From Helicoverpa zea (Eukaryota > Arthropoda > Insecta > Lepidoptera > Noctuidae): a stretch of DNA of 64,000 nucleotides. This document shows positions 53,440 to 64,000 of this stretch, piece after piece. Numbering within the stretch: the stretch's first letter is position 1; each line of letters opens with the position of its first letter. Location of the stretch: positions 4,798,892 through 4,862,891 of the forward strand of contig NC_061480.1 of assembly GCF_022581195.2 (NCBI RefSeq). The letters are read 5' to 3'. The notes beneath the pieces are model-generated. The model made no database searches. It saw nothing but the letters and a program-made list of their open reading frames with translations, and was not told the DNA's origin. The position numbers and the translations under genes are program-made.

Positions 53440-56400
53440 TCAAGGCCAGACGATGCTCTCAATCCAGGGTAAGTAGTGGTACACCCGGGTGTAGATCCCG
53501 GAGCCCGCGGTGACGCCACACTGACGCCCGTATGACGTCACGCCGATGATGTCGTACGCGCAGCTCAACACATCGTTTGCTATTTGGAGAGGACCCCCGC
53601 TGTCACCCTGGAGAAGGAATATTTTTTAGTGTTATGCCCATTTTTAGGGTGCCGTACCCAAAGGGTAAACGGGTCCCTATTGTTTTGGCTCCTCTGTCCG
53701 TCCGTCCGTCCGTCACCAGGCTGTATCTCATGAACTGCGATAGTTAGAGAGCTGAAATTTACACAGATGATGCATTTCAGTTGCCGCTATAACAACAAAT
53801 ACTGAAAACTAGAATAGAATAAATATTTTGGGGGGCTCCCATACAACAAACGTGATTTTATGCTCATTTTCTAAATGTTGGTACCCTTCGTGCGCGAGTC
53901 TGACTCGCACTTGGCCGGTTTTTTACCTAGAAAAGGCAAGGCAGATGACTATTACATAAAAAAATCTATAAGTACCTCGCAAGTATCTTTGGGATCCGTG
54001 TCATCTCCATAGCACATTTGTGTGGTATGGTTGAAACCGTAAACCAGATGTCTGTGAGCAGGATACAGCTGCGAGCATGTCTCTTCATCATACCTCTTGA
54101 GTTTCACCTGAAAACATAGTCAAAACTGATCAAGAACCATCTGTTACAGCCTTTTTATCGCCCCACTGCTGGGCTGCGGCCTCCTCTCACATGGAGAAGG
54201 ATTGAGCAATAATCACCACGCTTGCTCAATGCGGGTTGGTGATTTCAGACTTTATAGTCCAGGTTTCCTGTTCTCTCTCCTTCCAGGTAGAAAGCACATA
54301 CAAACTTAGAAAAGTTGCATTGGTACTTGCCTGAACTGGAATCGAACCCACACCTTCATACTCCAGAGGTTGGTTCTTTACCCACTAGGCCACCACCACT
54401 TTTTTTACCAAGAACCGGCAGTTTTCTTAAAATGTTTTCTTTTAACTCCCTCATCCCACGTAAATGTCTGTCTTGCACCTGATATTCGTCCGGTGGTGTC
54501 GGATTGTCGTCCCTTCGCGCTATGAGAGTGAAGGAATAGTGAGTGCAGCTGTGTCCTAGCAAATGTGCGTGCACTATAATATGTCCTTCGCAGCTGGCTG
54601 TTCTCCTTATATGAGAACAGCCGCCGTGGCCGAAATCGGCCTTGGACGCCATTATTATTGTTATTTACTACCCACTATTACCACGACCTAGGACTTATGA
54701 CAGACCATGTCCCACCTCATCGCATGTCGACTGTGCCCTGAAACTTGATCGCGGGAGGACTTAATGAGCGCATCCGGCTGTGCTCTCGCTGTGGCGGCAT
54801 ATTGGGCTGACATAGTGTAGTCTCACTATAAAACACGAAAGAAGAAGAATGATAAAATTATGGCAAAGCTGCTTACAGCCTGTAGATTGTCAGCCAAACC
54901 CTGGCGGTGACCGAGTGCCCCCCACCCGGAGGCCTCTGCTGCAGCAGCAGGGTTCGGCTCCGAGTGGAGACAGGCGGGCAGCACGGAGCCGTCGAAATTA
55001 ATTCTGTAATACAGAAAGCTAGTTCATAAGCTGTTCCCCACGTCCTGAGGGAACTTCTTCTCTTAACTGAATAAAATACAGCCTATGTTACCGAAAAGAG
55101 TGTAATTTTCCAACCGTGTAAGAATTTTTCAAAGTGTCATAGTTTCGGAGTCTTTAGAATACAAAGAAATATGAAATGATTCCTCTTTATTATATTAGTT
55201 TAGTAAGTAGAAAGTATAAAGCTGTTATTTCCCGGGTCTCGGGTTCGATCGCGGTTACAGTTTCGATTTCCGGGTCAGGCTGAAATCTTCCTGGTTTTAA
55301 AAACTTTCACAAAGTAGCTTGGAGCCTGGAACTTGTTGATTGATACACCCGCACATCGGAGAGTACGTAAATGTCGGTCATGCGCCTGATCTCTCTCCGG
55401 GCGCGTCGGATTGCCGTCCCATCGGGCTTTGAGGGTGAAGGAATAGTGAGTGCACCTGTGTCCAAGCAAATGTGCGTGCGCTATTGTATTATTCTGCGTA
55501 GTTGGCTAATCTCCCATAATCGGCTAGCAGGATTACATAATAACTAGCGTGAAGTTACAAGTATCAGACGTACAGAACGGTTGAGGAGTTCGTGGTTAAA
55601 GAATAAAAAAACCGGCCAAGTGCAAGTTTAGAAAATGAGCAAAAACAACACGTTTGTTGTATAGGAGCCCCCCAAAATATTTATTTTATTCTAGTTTTCA
55701 ATATTTTTCGTTGTAGCGACAACAGAAGTACATCATCTGTGAAAATTTCAACTCTCTATCACGGTTCATGAGATACAGCCTGGTGACGGACGGACAGAGG
55801 AGCGAAAACAATAGGGTCCCGTTTTATCCTTTGGGTACGGAACCCTAAAAACAGCTTACCTTGTATCAGTCTCGAGCAGCGCGATGTCGTGGTACTTGGA
55901 GGGCGACTGGTACTCCGGGTGAGGTACCACCCTCTTCACGTAGTACTTCTGCCACAAATAATCAGGGTCCGAACGCTTCAATATGCCCAGGGCTACGAAT
56001 CTCACGGGACCTCTAGAATTAACATTCATAGTTTAGAGCTTAACTGAAATTTATAAACGCAAAATGGGTCACTACTATTTATGCCTGTCTGTAGTATACC
56101 TCTCTCTTAAATGCATGAACAGAATTGGATGCGATATATTTTTGGTAGAAAGTGGTGTTCCTGTTTTGAAATACAAATAATGTTAGGTATAGAGAGAGTT
56201 TTAAGAAGTTACACAAAGCAGCTCAGAGTTTGAAAGTTGTCAGTGTGACACCCCCGTGCCTGGGAGGGTATGTGGCGCTGGTGTCTCCGAGCGCTTCTCA
56301 GTAGCAGTCGTTGCTACAATTCCACGTCAGCGGCCGTCAGGCGGATTTGAGAAAACTCTGACACTAGGACTTGTTCGGTGATTAATCCTGCAGCTCACTC

Positions 56401-59400
56401 GATAAGAAGAAAAAGACTGGTGACTTACAATGAAGGACTGGATATACAGTGTGCAGCAGTGAGGATGTATCGCTCACTGATGACGGAGCCTCCACACAGC
56501 CACTGCGCCGTCTCCAAGTCCTCACCATACCCCAGCAGAGCCTGGAACATAATGTCAGGACGCTTAACTAGTAGCACATTTTTTTTCACTCCTGCTTAGG
56601 GACTCTTACTGTGACGGAAGGAAAATCACGGAACCCTACACTGAGTAGTCTGACACGTTCTTAACCGATTTTGATGGGAAATCATCAAATAGTTAGTGGG
56701 TTAGCAGCCTGAAAAAGTGTCAGACTCTTACTGACTCAAACCCATCATGTTCCTTCTGAAGCCCTTTATACCAGCGCCGCGGTAACTCGCGCGAACAATC
56801 CCGCAGCCCCGACAGACCTTGGTGGGTCCCATAGGGGTTGGCTGATTCTCCTTGAAGAGCGCGTATAACACGTACTTGAGCGGGGAGATAATTTTTATGT
56901 TTTGTCTACTTATTTATTTATTTAACAGTTTATGTACAAGTTACTCACACAGAATACAGACAAGAAGAAAAATAGAACAGATAGTTAGTTACACAGCTTA
57001 TTTCATGAGAAGTCTCTTCCAGCAGGCCCGTTATGGGAGAGTTAGAATAAGAAGAGATGCAGATATGTAGACTGTGTAAAAAGAAAAGAAGCTTTATCTA
57101 AAATATCGGGTGTGTCGTTCACAATCACATTAAATTATATCACATATACTTTATGATATTCTATGGCGAATTGTAAAAAAAAAATAACCTAATCCATTCA
57201 GTGGTTTAACCACAGGAGTCATTTTTCGTTTTTATAATTTACAACATCATGTGTAAAGCAGAGATAAAGTTAGGAGTATCGTATGTTTTGATCAGTTGAC
57301 AGCTGTCAGTTTTCAAGGGAGAATTTCAGTTGTTTGTAATGACTGACTTTTATATGGTGTTCTAATTTTAGCACATTTTTATTCCATTTACTTTGTTTGA
57401 AAAAAAAACATTTTTTATTTTTACGTATTTTTCTTTTATCTTTGTGTTAATCGACATATATTAACCAGTATATTAACGCATTTCATTTAATGTGATTATG
57501 AACGACACACCCAATATAATGACTAACATTGACCTAAATATATATATAAATATATACATGTATAAAACAAAATATATAAACTATTTACTGACATCAAATT
57601 TTCGGTCGTCAAACTAACAAAAAGTCATGTCTTTCTGTGCTCTCACCCTCTTGCTCATTTTTAACCGACCTCCCAAAGAAGGAGGTACTCGTACTCTTTC
57701 ATAAGTAATATTTTTAGACTGACCTACCATATGAGTGTATTGTCGACGCGTAGCCATGTATCCGTTACTGACTTGTGGCGTTGAGAAGCTTGGCCCGAAA
57801 TTCTGCAAACAGACGGGACGGTCCAAAGGAGGAAATTCTTTTCTTGTTTCTCTTTCAGAAAGTAATATTTTTAGACTGACTTACCAGTATTATTATGGCG
57901 TCCACGGCCGATTTCGGCCACGGCGGTGGTTCTCATTTAAGGAGATCAGCCAGCTGCGCAGGACGTATTATAGTGTACAAGCATTTGCGCAGACACATGT
58001 GCACTCCCTATTCCTTCACTCTCATAACCCGATGAGACTGCAACCCGACACGACCGGAAAGAGATCAGGCGCAGGACCGACATTTACGTGCTCTCCGATT
58101 CACGGGTGAATCAATCACCAACTTCCAGACTGCGGGCTGCTTTGTGAAAGATTTTTAAGAAAACCCACAAAGCGCTTTCGGCCCGACCCGGGAATCGAAC
58201 CCGAGACCTCGAGCCCAGCAGCCGCGCTTGCAACCACTAGACTAACGAGGCAGTAATAAAGTAATATTTTTAGACTGACTTACCATATGAGTGTATTGTC
58301 GAGGGCCAGCGGCGTGTCCACCAACGACTTGTGGTACCGATGGCACATCATAGCTGTCATACTGCAAAAAGAATAACACTATAAGTATACCTTCACCAAT
58401 GGCTGATAAAAAGGTGAAGAAAAACATCTTGAGGAAACCTGGACTACAGTCTGAAATCACCAACTCGCATTGAGCAAGCGTGGTGATTAATGCTCAATCC
58501 TTCTCCGTGTGAGAGGAGGCCGCAGCCCAGCAGTGGGACGATAAAAAAGGTTGTTACAGTAACAGTAAGTATGTATATCTTAGACACCAATGACTGTGTT
58601 TCGGATGGCACGTTAAACTGTAGGTCCCGGCTGTCATTGAACATCCTTGGCAGTCGTTACGGGTAGTCAGAAGCCAGTAAGTCTGTCACCAGTCTAACGA
58701 AGGGGAATTGGGTTGCCCGGGTACCTGGGTTGAGGAGTTCAGATTTGACTCGTTGGCAACTACCGTATACTAATTATTATGCTAGTGTCTATTAATTCAA
58801 GTCTCTAATGGTTGTACAAAATTGCTTTTTTGATTAAGTCAACATAACATCGGAAGCGTGATCTCATCATGCGAGCTAATAATACCTACTATTTTGCAAT
58901 AAGATTACTGTGTGAAGAAACAAATAAAGTATCTAGTCTTAGCGCACGAGGTTGTCGCCATGTGGAGTGTCGACACGGCTGTTATTGTGCCGATTGTCGT
59001 TACGGCCAATGGTCTAATAGCCAAGAGCCTCGACCAACACCTCAGGAGGCTCTCGTTAGGCGGCTGGATCAAGGGACTGATTCAGAAGGCAGTACTCCTT
59101 GATACGGCGCGTATTGTGAGGAGGTTTCTGTCTCTGGGACCCTAAGCACCTGTACCTTGAGCCTGATATCGGTGACCACCTATTTCTTATATTTTTTAAT
59201 GTTTTTTTTTTATTATTTTAAATATTTAAAAACATACTCAATAAGTATTTAAATGAATTGTCAATAATGATCAAAATATTTTGTAAATTCATTCAATTCT
59301 AAGATGCTTCGTTCCCACACCACGTCGTGGTGGGCAAAAGCTAGTCATTGCTACATAGTATAAATAAAACAAAGTCGCTTTTTCTGTCCCGTTGTCCTTT

Positions 59401-61284
59401 TGTACGCTTAAATCTTCTAAACTACGCAACCGATTTTCATGCTGTTTTTTTTTAATAGATAGAGTAATTAAAGAGGAAGGTTTATATGTATAATAACATA
59501 CATTAAATAGTGGAGTATAAGTTTATAAATAACTTTACCTGGGGTTGCGGATCACAGTCCGTATCGGACTGTATTTCATCGTCTTCCAAATACCTTGGGG
59601 CTGGAATGCAAGGGTATCTTAAATTCGCCAGGTATCTTAAACAAACTGAAATACATAACATAAATATATATTAGGACTTATTTAATCTATGTACTTCCCT
59701 CGTCCTAACAAAATCCGGCCAAGTGCAAGTCAGAATCGCGCTAGGGGGGGTTCCGTACCATTATTTAGAAAATGAAGTAAAAAATCACGTTTGTTGTATG
59801 GGGGCCCCGCAAAATATTTATTTTATTCTAGTTTTCAGTATTTGTTGTTATAGCGGCAACAGAAATATATCCTTTGTGAAAATTTCAACTCTCTTACTAT
59901 CACGGTTCATGAAATACAGCCTGGTGACAGACGGACGGACGGGCAGAGGAGCGAAAACAATAGGGTCCCTTTAGGTATGGAACCCTAAAAAGGTAGCCTA
60001 TGTCATCTTCATGCGCAACACTATCTGTGTTCTTGCCAAACATTTAAATTGCATCAGTAGTTTTGGATGACAGACTTAGTAACTTTCGTAGTTAAAGTAC
60101 AAGTAAGGATTAAGTTAAGAAGAACTTACTGTTTCTGGCTTTACTGTCGGAGTCATTGAACCTTGACCCTATGTCCTGATATACTGGAATCCTGAAAACA
60201 TAATTTAATTTACCTGTTAAAAATATGGATGGGTCCAAAGCCGATTTCGGCCACGATGAATATTCTCATATAAGGACATCAGCCAGTTGCATGACATGTT
60301 ATAGTGCACAAGCATTTGCTTGGACACAGGTGCACTCACTATTCCTTCACTCTCATAGCGCGATGGGATGAAAATCTGAGAGATTAGGCCGAAATAAACG
60401 TGCTCTCCACGTGCGTAGGAATGCACGGGTGTAGGAATCACCAACTTCTAGACTCCAGGCTACTTTGTGAAAGTTTCCCCAAACCGAATTGGGTCCGACC
60501 CGGGAATCGAACCCGAGACCTCGTACACAGCGTGACAGCTAAAAATATGGTGAATTCCTTGCATTAACATATTATTTCCAGAAAAATGGCCACTTTGTTA
60601 AAGAAATACTGGACGATAAAAAAGGCTGATACTAACCTTTTGCTTTGTCTCTGCTCACATTCCTTACAACATACTATGGGTATTTTCCCTTCAAAACTGC
60701 ATATCTGAAATTAAAATAATATATTAATGCATCACTTGTGATTTAGGTTAACTGTGTATCGTAACAAAAGTAGCTTCTTTATGGGAAATCATCAAATGAC
60801 CCCTCCCGCTGTTGTGCAGCGCTCGGGAGTGTCAGACTCTTACTGACTAAACCCGCCATGTTCCTTCTGAAGCCCTTTATGTACCAGCGCCGCGGTAATG
60901 AGCGCGAACAATCCCGCAGCCCCGGCAAGCTTTGTGAGAAGAGGCCTGAGCCCTATAGTGGGTAGCTACGGAATTGTTCATAAGAGTTACCGCGTCCCTG
61001 GCACATAAAAGGCCTACGACGGAACATGAGAGATTTTTAGTCGGTAAAAATCTGACACTCCCTCACCGCTGCTAACCGAGAGCGGGAGGGGTCATTTGAT
61101 GATTTTTGCCATCGTTAAAAAAGCCTATAGTGGGAAATTAAAAAGGCTGATGATGATTACGAGGAAATTAAACTTTGTATACTCACAGTAGGGTGTATTT
61201 TCCTTTGCAAGCCTTGTTTAGCTGATTTGCAGTTTCTTATGCTGGTACATTTTCCGTCCTTACCATTGATGGAGCATTGTGACC
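53440..61284 (-). CDS. clip-domain serine protease, gene 3 (first coding exon not found)
   Basis: Paralogue of genes 1 and 2 on the opposite strand. Exons in transcript order: 61284-61187, 60704-60637, 60191-60130, 59645-59539, alternative 58361-58284 or 57802-57728, 56541-56429, 56012-55860, 55003-54877, 54107-53976, 53607-53440. All are GT-AG with matching phases. The first listed exon enters in phase 1, so a signal-peptide exon must lie upstream. It was not found up to 64000. The clip domain keeps six Cys (GSQC, GKC, NC, TICSFEGKIPIVCC). The region that is one exon in genes 1 and 2 is split here by an extra intron at 58362-59538. The activation sequence is VVGG after Gln, close to the norm. 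The triad is intact: TAAHC, HDIALL, GDSGGP; the pocket Asp is in KDTCEGDS. Confidence 0.9.
53648..53925 (+). repeat. element C, near complete
   Basis: Starts GGGTGCCGTACCCAAAGGGT and ends CTGACTCGCACTTGGCCGGT. Contains CCGTCCGTCCGTC. Lies in the last intron of gene 3. Confidence 0.75.
54145..54655. repeat. SINE-A variant (-) and SINE-B (+)
   Basis: Positions 54145-54400 have the short SINE body plus head. Positions 54465-54655 are a SINE-B piece. Confidence 0.75.
55025..55545 (+). repeat. RTE-like tail and SINE-B
   Basis: Positions 55025-55200 are the RTE-like tail. Positions 55235-55545 are SINE-B with a partly duplicated B-box area (GGTTCGATCGCGGTTACAG). Confidence 0.7.
55605..55850 (-). 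repeat. element C copy next to exon 7 of gene 3
   Basis: Ends TTTGGGTACGGAACCCTAAA, only about 6 bp from the donor side of exon 7. Confidence 0.75.
56680..56840 (+). repeat. element E copy
   Basis: Blocks GGGAAATCATCAAATAGTTA, GTGTCAGACTCTTACTGACT and GCGCGAACAATCCCGCAGCC. Confidence 0.65.
57105..57513. mobile_element. M1 inverted-repeat element, complete
   Basis: Ends GGGTGTGTCGTTCACAATCA and TGATTATGAACGACACACCC are near-perfect complements. It has the same internal order as 22830-23292. Confidence 0.85.
57728..57802 (-). CDS. alternative activation-site exon of gene 3, version b (75 nt)
   Basis: On the minus strand CCGTCTGTTTGCAG precedes 25 codons ending QYTHM before a GTAGGT donor. 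It carries VSNG at the IVGG position after STPQ. It shares the last seven codons and at least 20 nt of downstream intron (CAGTCTAAAAATATTAC) with the 78-nt version. Both are whole numbers of codons in phase 0. Confidence 0.75.
57859..58285 (-). repeat. SINE-B insertion with 28-bp target duplication
   Basis: SINE-B occupies 57887-58257, full length with its tRNA-like head on the minus strand (B box GGGTTCGATTCCCGGGTC). Target copies AAAGTAATATTTTTAGACTG... lie at 57859-57886 and 58258-58285. The duplication contains the splice donor and the last 2 nt of the 78-nt exon, so the exon keeps a working donor. Confidence 0.85.
58284..58361 (-). CDS. alternative activation-site exon of gene 3, version a (78 nt)
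   Basis: 26 codons between TTCTTTTTGCAG and GTAAGT. It encodes YDSYDVPSVPQ then VVGGHAAGPRQYTHM, the most canonical activation start in the cluster. Nearest to exon 4 in transcript order. Confidence 0.85.
58385..58745 (+). repeat. two SINE-A type bodies in tandem
   Basis: The short body spans 58385-58562. It is followed directly by the usual SINE-A body at 58570-58745. Confidence 0.7.
58900..59175 (+). pseudogene. C-terminal fragment of a retroelement polyprotein
   Basis: The frame 58912-59145 reads YLVLAHEVVAMWSVDTAVIV, then LSLGGWIKGLIQKAVLLDTA and ARIVRRFLSLGP before TAA. This tail is typical of insect non-LTR elements. The inverted twin is at 63715-64000. Confidence 0.75.
59710..59990 (-). 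repeat. element C copy
   Basis: Blocks TCCGGCCAAGTGCAAGTC, TATGGGGGCCCCGCAAAAT and AGACGGACGGACGGGCAGAG. Confidence 0.7.
60231..60535 (-). repeat. SINE-B, near full length
   Basis: Body and tRNA-like head (CCCGGGAATCGAACCCGAGA on the plus strand) are present. Confidence 0.75.
60780..61110. repeat. pair of element E copies in opposite directions
   Basis: The plus copy spans 60780-60935 and the minus copy 60960-61110. Together they can form a large fold-back (CATCAAATGACCCCTCCCGC at the left, AGCGGGAGGGGTCATTTGAT at the right). Confidence 0.7.
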
Positions 61285-61329
61285 CTGAAGTAGTATTAAA
61301 AAAATATATGTTAATCTATTTATGAACAG

Positions 61330-62012
61330 CTTTTCTGCCAGTGGTTTCACCCGCGTCCCGGGGAAATTTCCGAGGTCCGGATGAAACAGCCCATGTTTAG
61401 AGATGTGGCTTCCTAAAAGTGAAAGAATGATTAAAATAGGTTCAGTAGATCTGGAGCCTATTCGATGCAAACAAACAATCAATCATGTCATATTATTTTG
61501 TAGTCATCCACGACTATAAATTAACTAGCTTCTGCCAGCGGTTTCACCCGCATCCCGTGGGAACTACTTCCCGTACCGGGATAAAAAGTAACCTATAGCC
61601 TTCCTCGATAAATGGGCTATCTAACAGTGAAAGAAATTTTCAAATCGGACCAGTAGTTCTTGAGATTAGCGCGTTCAAACAAACAAACAAACAGACTCTT
61701 CAGCTTTATAATATTAGTATAGATATACTTTGCATGCCGTATGGCGAAATGTATTGAGACAATTATAAATTTATATATCACCAAAGTAACAGACATTTTT
61801 AGCAAATAAACAATTTCTATTTTTTCTATTTGTATTTACGCCTGATCTCTCGCCGGTCGTGTCGGATTGCATTCCCATCGGGGTATGAGAGTGAAGGAAT
61901 AGTGAGTGCACCTGTGTCTGCGCAAATGCTTGTGCACTATAATATGTCCTGCGCAGCTGGCTGATCTCCTTAAATGAGAACAGACGCCGTGGCCAAAATC
62001 GGCCCTTGACGT
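61330..62012 (+). repeat. RTE-like tails and SINE-B upstream of gene 3 exon 2
   Basis: RTE-like tails are at 61330-61480 and 61527-61728. A SINE-B piece is at 61848-62012. Confidence 0.7.
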
Positions 62013-62149
62013 TTATAATTATTTTATTATAGAAAACTGAAAATGGATAAAATATTTTTAACCTAACCTTGAACTTTAGTCGGTTACGAAGCTCCAGTCA
62101 TTAGTTTGTTTTTGTAGTTATAGTGTCAATGTATTTAAAACTTTTCACA

Positions 62150-62553
62150 TAAGAGCTATGCCTCATTAGGACGCCAATGGCGACGTCGCCGGCTACGTAT
62201 CCAAGTAATTAGTATTGAAACGTATGGTGCCTAACTCACATGGCGACGGTATGGCAACGTCGCCAAATTGGAAGCGTGGCCACGAGCTACAGTTTCCTAC
62301 GTGGCTTCTGGCTACTCTGGCAGCTTGGCGACGATGCCACGGTTGCCACTATATTGTATACGGTGCAGTGCATTTCCCTCACTCAGTCGCCAATGTGGTC
62401 GCCAGTCAGCGTGCGATTTCTTCAGCGACGACGTAAACAATTGACAGTCGAGACGCCATGGTCACTCGACTTGGCGACATTTGGATGCCAGAAGTAACCA
62501 GACTTGAGCCGCTGGCGACGTTGCCATGGCGTCCTAATGAGGCATAGCTCTTA
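62150..62553. mobile_element. M3 inverted-repeat element (second copy)
   Basis: TAAGAGCTATGCCTCATTAG at the left and its complement at the right. The plus-strand frames here (62215-62497) are shared with the 22.1 kb copy because the element is shared. They are not genes. Confidence 0.85.
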
Positions 62554-62562
62554 GTGTCAATT

Positions 62563-62955
62563 AAAAAACCGGCCAAGTGCGAGTCGGACTCGTGCACTCG
62601 CGTACCAAAAAAATCACGTTTGTTGCATGGGAGCCCCCAAAAACATGTATTTAATTCTAGTTTTTAGTATCTGTTGTTATAGCGGCAACAGAAATACATC
62701 ATCTGTGAAAATTTCAGCTCTCTAACTATCACGGTTCATGAGAGCCTGGTAACAGACGGACAGGGAAGTCTTATTTTAGGTAGAGGGTCCCGTTTTTCCT
62801 TTAGGGTACGGAAACCTTAAAAATATTTGCCTACTAACGAGTCGATTTAAGAGATTTAGTAAACAGATAATAAAACACTGGTATTCACTCAGCTGTATCC
62901 GGTTAGAATGGAAGCCGACCCCAACATAGTTGGGAAACGGCTAGGCAGATGATAG
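62563..62955. repeat. element C and SINE-A fragment
   Basis: Element C spans 62563-62825 on the minus strand. SINE-A spans 62880-62955. Confidence 0.7.
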
Positions 62956-63242
62956 TACACAGATAATGTAGTATGAGAAAAGACACTGACTTTTGTCCGG
63001 GTGCGGGAATTAGTTTTCTTGGGACGCGAGTAGAACTGCATAAGCTACTATTTTACACATGTTATATCTGGTATGAGAAAAAGTTCCATCGGGTAAAACC
63101 CCGAAACATGAATAATAACGAAAACACGACTATTAATTTATGACATCATTTTGAATTCACATACATAAGTAATTATTAATTTGTTTGCGGAAGTAACTAT
63201 GTCTATATAAATACATATTATTCACACTTCCACAACTATTAT
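62956..63242. other. no gene recognised
   Basis: AT-rich. It contains a hydrophobic minus-strand stretch at 63101-63145 that was considered and rejected as gene 3 exon 1. Confidence 0.4.
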
Positions 63243-63625
63243 AAAACGGCCAAGGCCGATTATCGGCCACGGCCGCTGTTCTCATGTAAGGAGATCAGCC
63301 AGATGCGCAGAACATATTATAGTGCACAAGCAGTTGCATTGGTACTTGCCTGATCTGGAATCGAAGTCACACTGATACTTAAGAGGTTGGTTCTTTACCC
63401 ACTAAGCCACAACAACTTTTATTTATATTAACATAAACAATATATTAGTAAATAAATAAAAGAGGTAAAAGTTAACACAAGACTGAATACTAGCCGTTTT
63501 CCCGTGGTTTCAGACGCATCCCGTGGGAACTACTGCCCGTACCGGAATAAAATATAACCTATGTTACTCGGGAAGAGTGTAGCGCCCCAACAGTGAAAGA
63601 ATTTTAAAAATCTATTAAGTAATTT
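63243..63625. repeat. SINE-B piece, SINE-A head and RTE-like tail
   Basis: SINE-B spans 63243-63335 and is joined to a SINE-A head at 63336-63415, both on the minus strand. The RTE-like tail is at 63492-63625. Confidence 0.7.
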
Positions 63626-63714
63626 TTAAATTTATCCTAATTTTTTTTTTTTATTTATTCTTGCACATATTTATTACATTTTTAAATATTAAATATAAAA
63701 ATAAAAAACATTTA

Positions 63715-64000
63715 AAAATATAAAAAATAGGTTGCCACTGATATCGGGCAAAGGGTCCAAGGTACCGGTGGTTAGGGTCCCAGAGACAGAAACCTCCTCA
63801 CAATACGTGCCTTATCAAGGAGTACTGCCTTCTGAATCAGTCCCTTGATCCAGCCGCCCAACGAGAGCCTATTGAGGTGTTCGTCGAGGCTCTTGGCTAT
63901 TAGACCATTGGCCGTAACGACAATCGGCACAATAACAGCCGTGTCGACACTCCACATGGCGACAACCTCGTGCGCTAAGTCGAGATACTTTATTTGTTTC
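63715..64000 (-). pseudogene. C-terminal fragment of a retroelement polyprotein (inverted twin)
   Basis: Complement of the 58900-59175 type: MWSVDTAVIVPIVVTANGL, LSLGGWIKGLIQKAVLLDKA and RRFLSLGP. It runs off the window edge, so more of the element may lie beyond. Confidence 0.75.

Noticed and set aside
62215..62497. Plus-strand frames with LATLAAWRRCH at 62.2 and 22.1 kb
   Set aside because: Both lie inside M3 elements, so the similarity is that of the element and not of a gene.
63101..63145. Hydrophobic minus-strand stretch HKLIVVFSLLFMFRG as the missing signal-peptide exon of gene 3
   Set aside because: The frame has a TGA directly before it and no initiator, and the following GTTTTA is a poor donor. 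The true exon may lie beyond the window.

Overview
The window reads as nuclear DNA of a moth (Lepidoptera, possibly Noctuidae). Three things point there: split genes with GT-AG introns, dense short interspersed repeats with tRNA-like heads, and several inverted-repeat elements nested in one another. No bacterial, viral or organellar gene is seen. The organism call comes from the style of the repeats and has not been checked by search.

The real single-copy content is a cluster of three paralogous clip-domain serine protease genes. Gene 1 (24553-35699, +) has 10 coding exons and gives 392 residues with exon 5A. Gene 2 (42908-50919, +) has 10 coding exons and gives 394 residues. Gene 3 (61284-53440, -) has 10 coding exons found, and its signal-peptide exon was not found. 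All three keep the His/Asp/Ser triad and an Asp in the trypsin-type specificity pocket. They look like secreted zymogens of the haemolymph cascade type (snake/persephone-like, CLIP-C style).

The most interesting signal is that the part of the protein holding the zymogen activation site is encoded by duplicated, alternative exons in two of the three genes, with different exon boundaries in each. Gene 1 has 5A and 5B (179 and 176 nt). Exactly one of them must be used to keep the frame. Gene 3 has a 78-nt and a 75-nt version covering only the activation site. Both gene 1 versions and gene 2 also carry Tyr or Phe where a mature trypsin-like protease normally has Ile or Val. A relic of a third gene 1 version survives at 29.2 kb. 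Gene 1 and gene 2 are nearly identical from exon 7 on but diverged before it. Gene 3 shares a 79-nt identical tract with gene 1, which suggests gene conversion.

Left part (1-22 kb): a 5'-truncated non-LTR retrotransposon (2.3-7.1 kb) whose ORF2 appears to be reached by a -1 frameshift at T_TTA_AAC; tandem and minisatellite repeats; a solo LTR with target duplication; and several copies of a spliced, multi-exon sequence family of unknown function (408-667, 14.9-16.7 kb, a 2-kb tandem duplication at 17.5-21.9 kb, and an inverted copy at 36.4-37.5 kb).

Middle (22-43 kb): nested inverted-repeat elements, gene 1, and a 3183-bp transposon with 502-bp terminal inverted repeats and a perfect 8-bp target duplication at 39263-42445. 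Right part (43-64 kb): genes 2 and 3 facing each other tail to tail, with a short GC-rich inverted-repeat element and a 139-codon single-exon ORF between them. Most remaining sequence is repeats of a few recurring families, called here SINE-A, SINE-B, M1-M5, element C, element E, ENS and RTE-like tail. These are working names.
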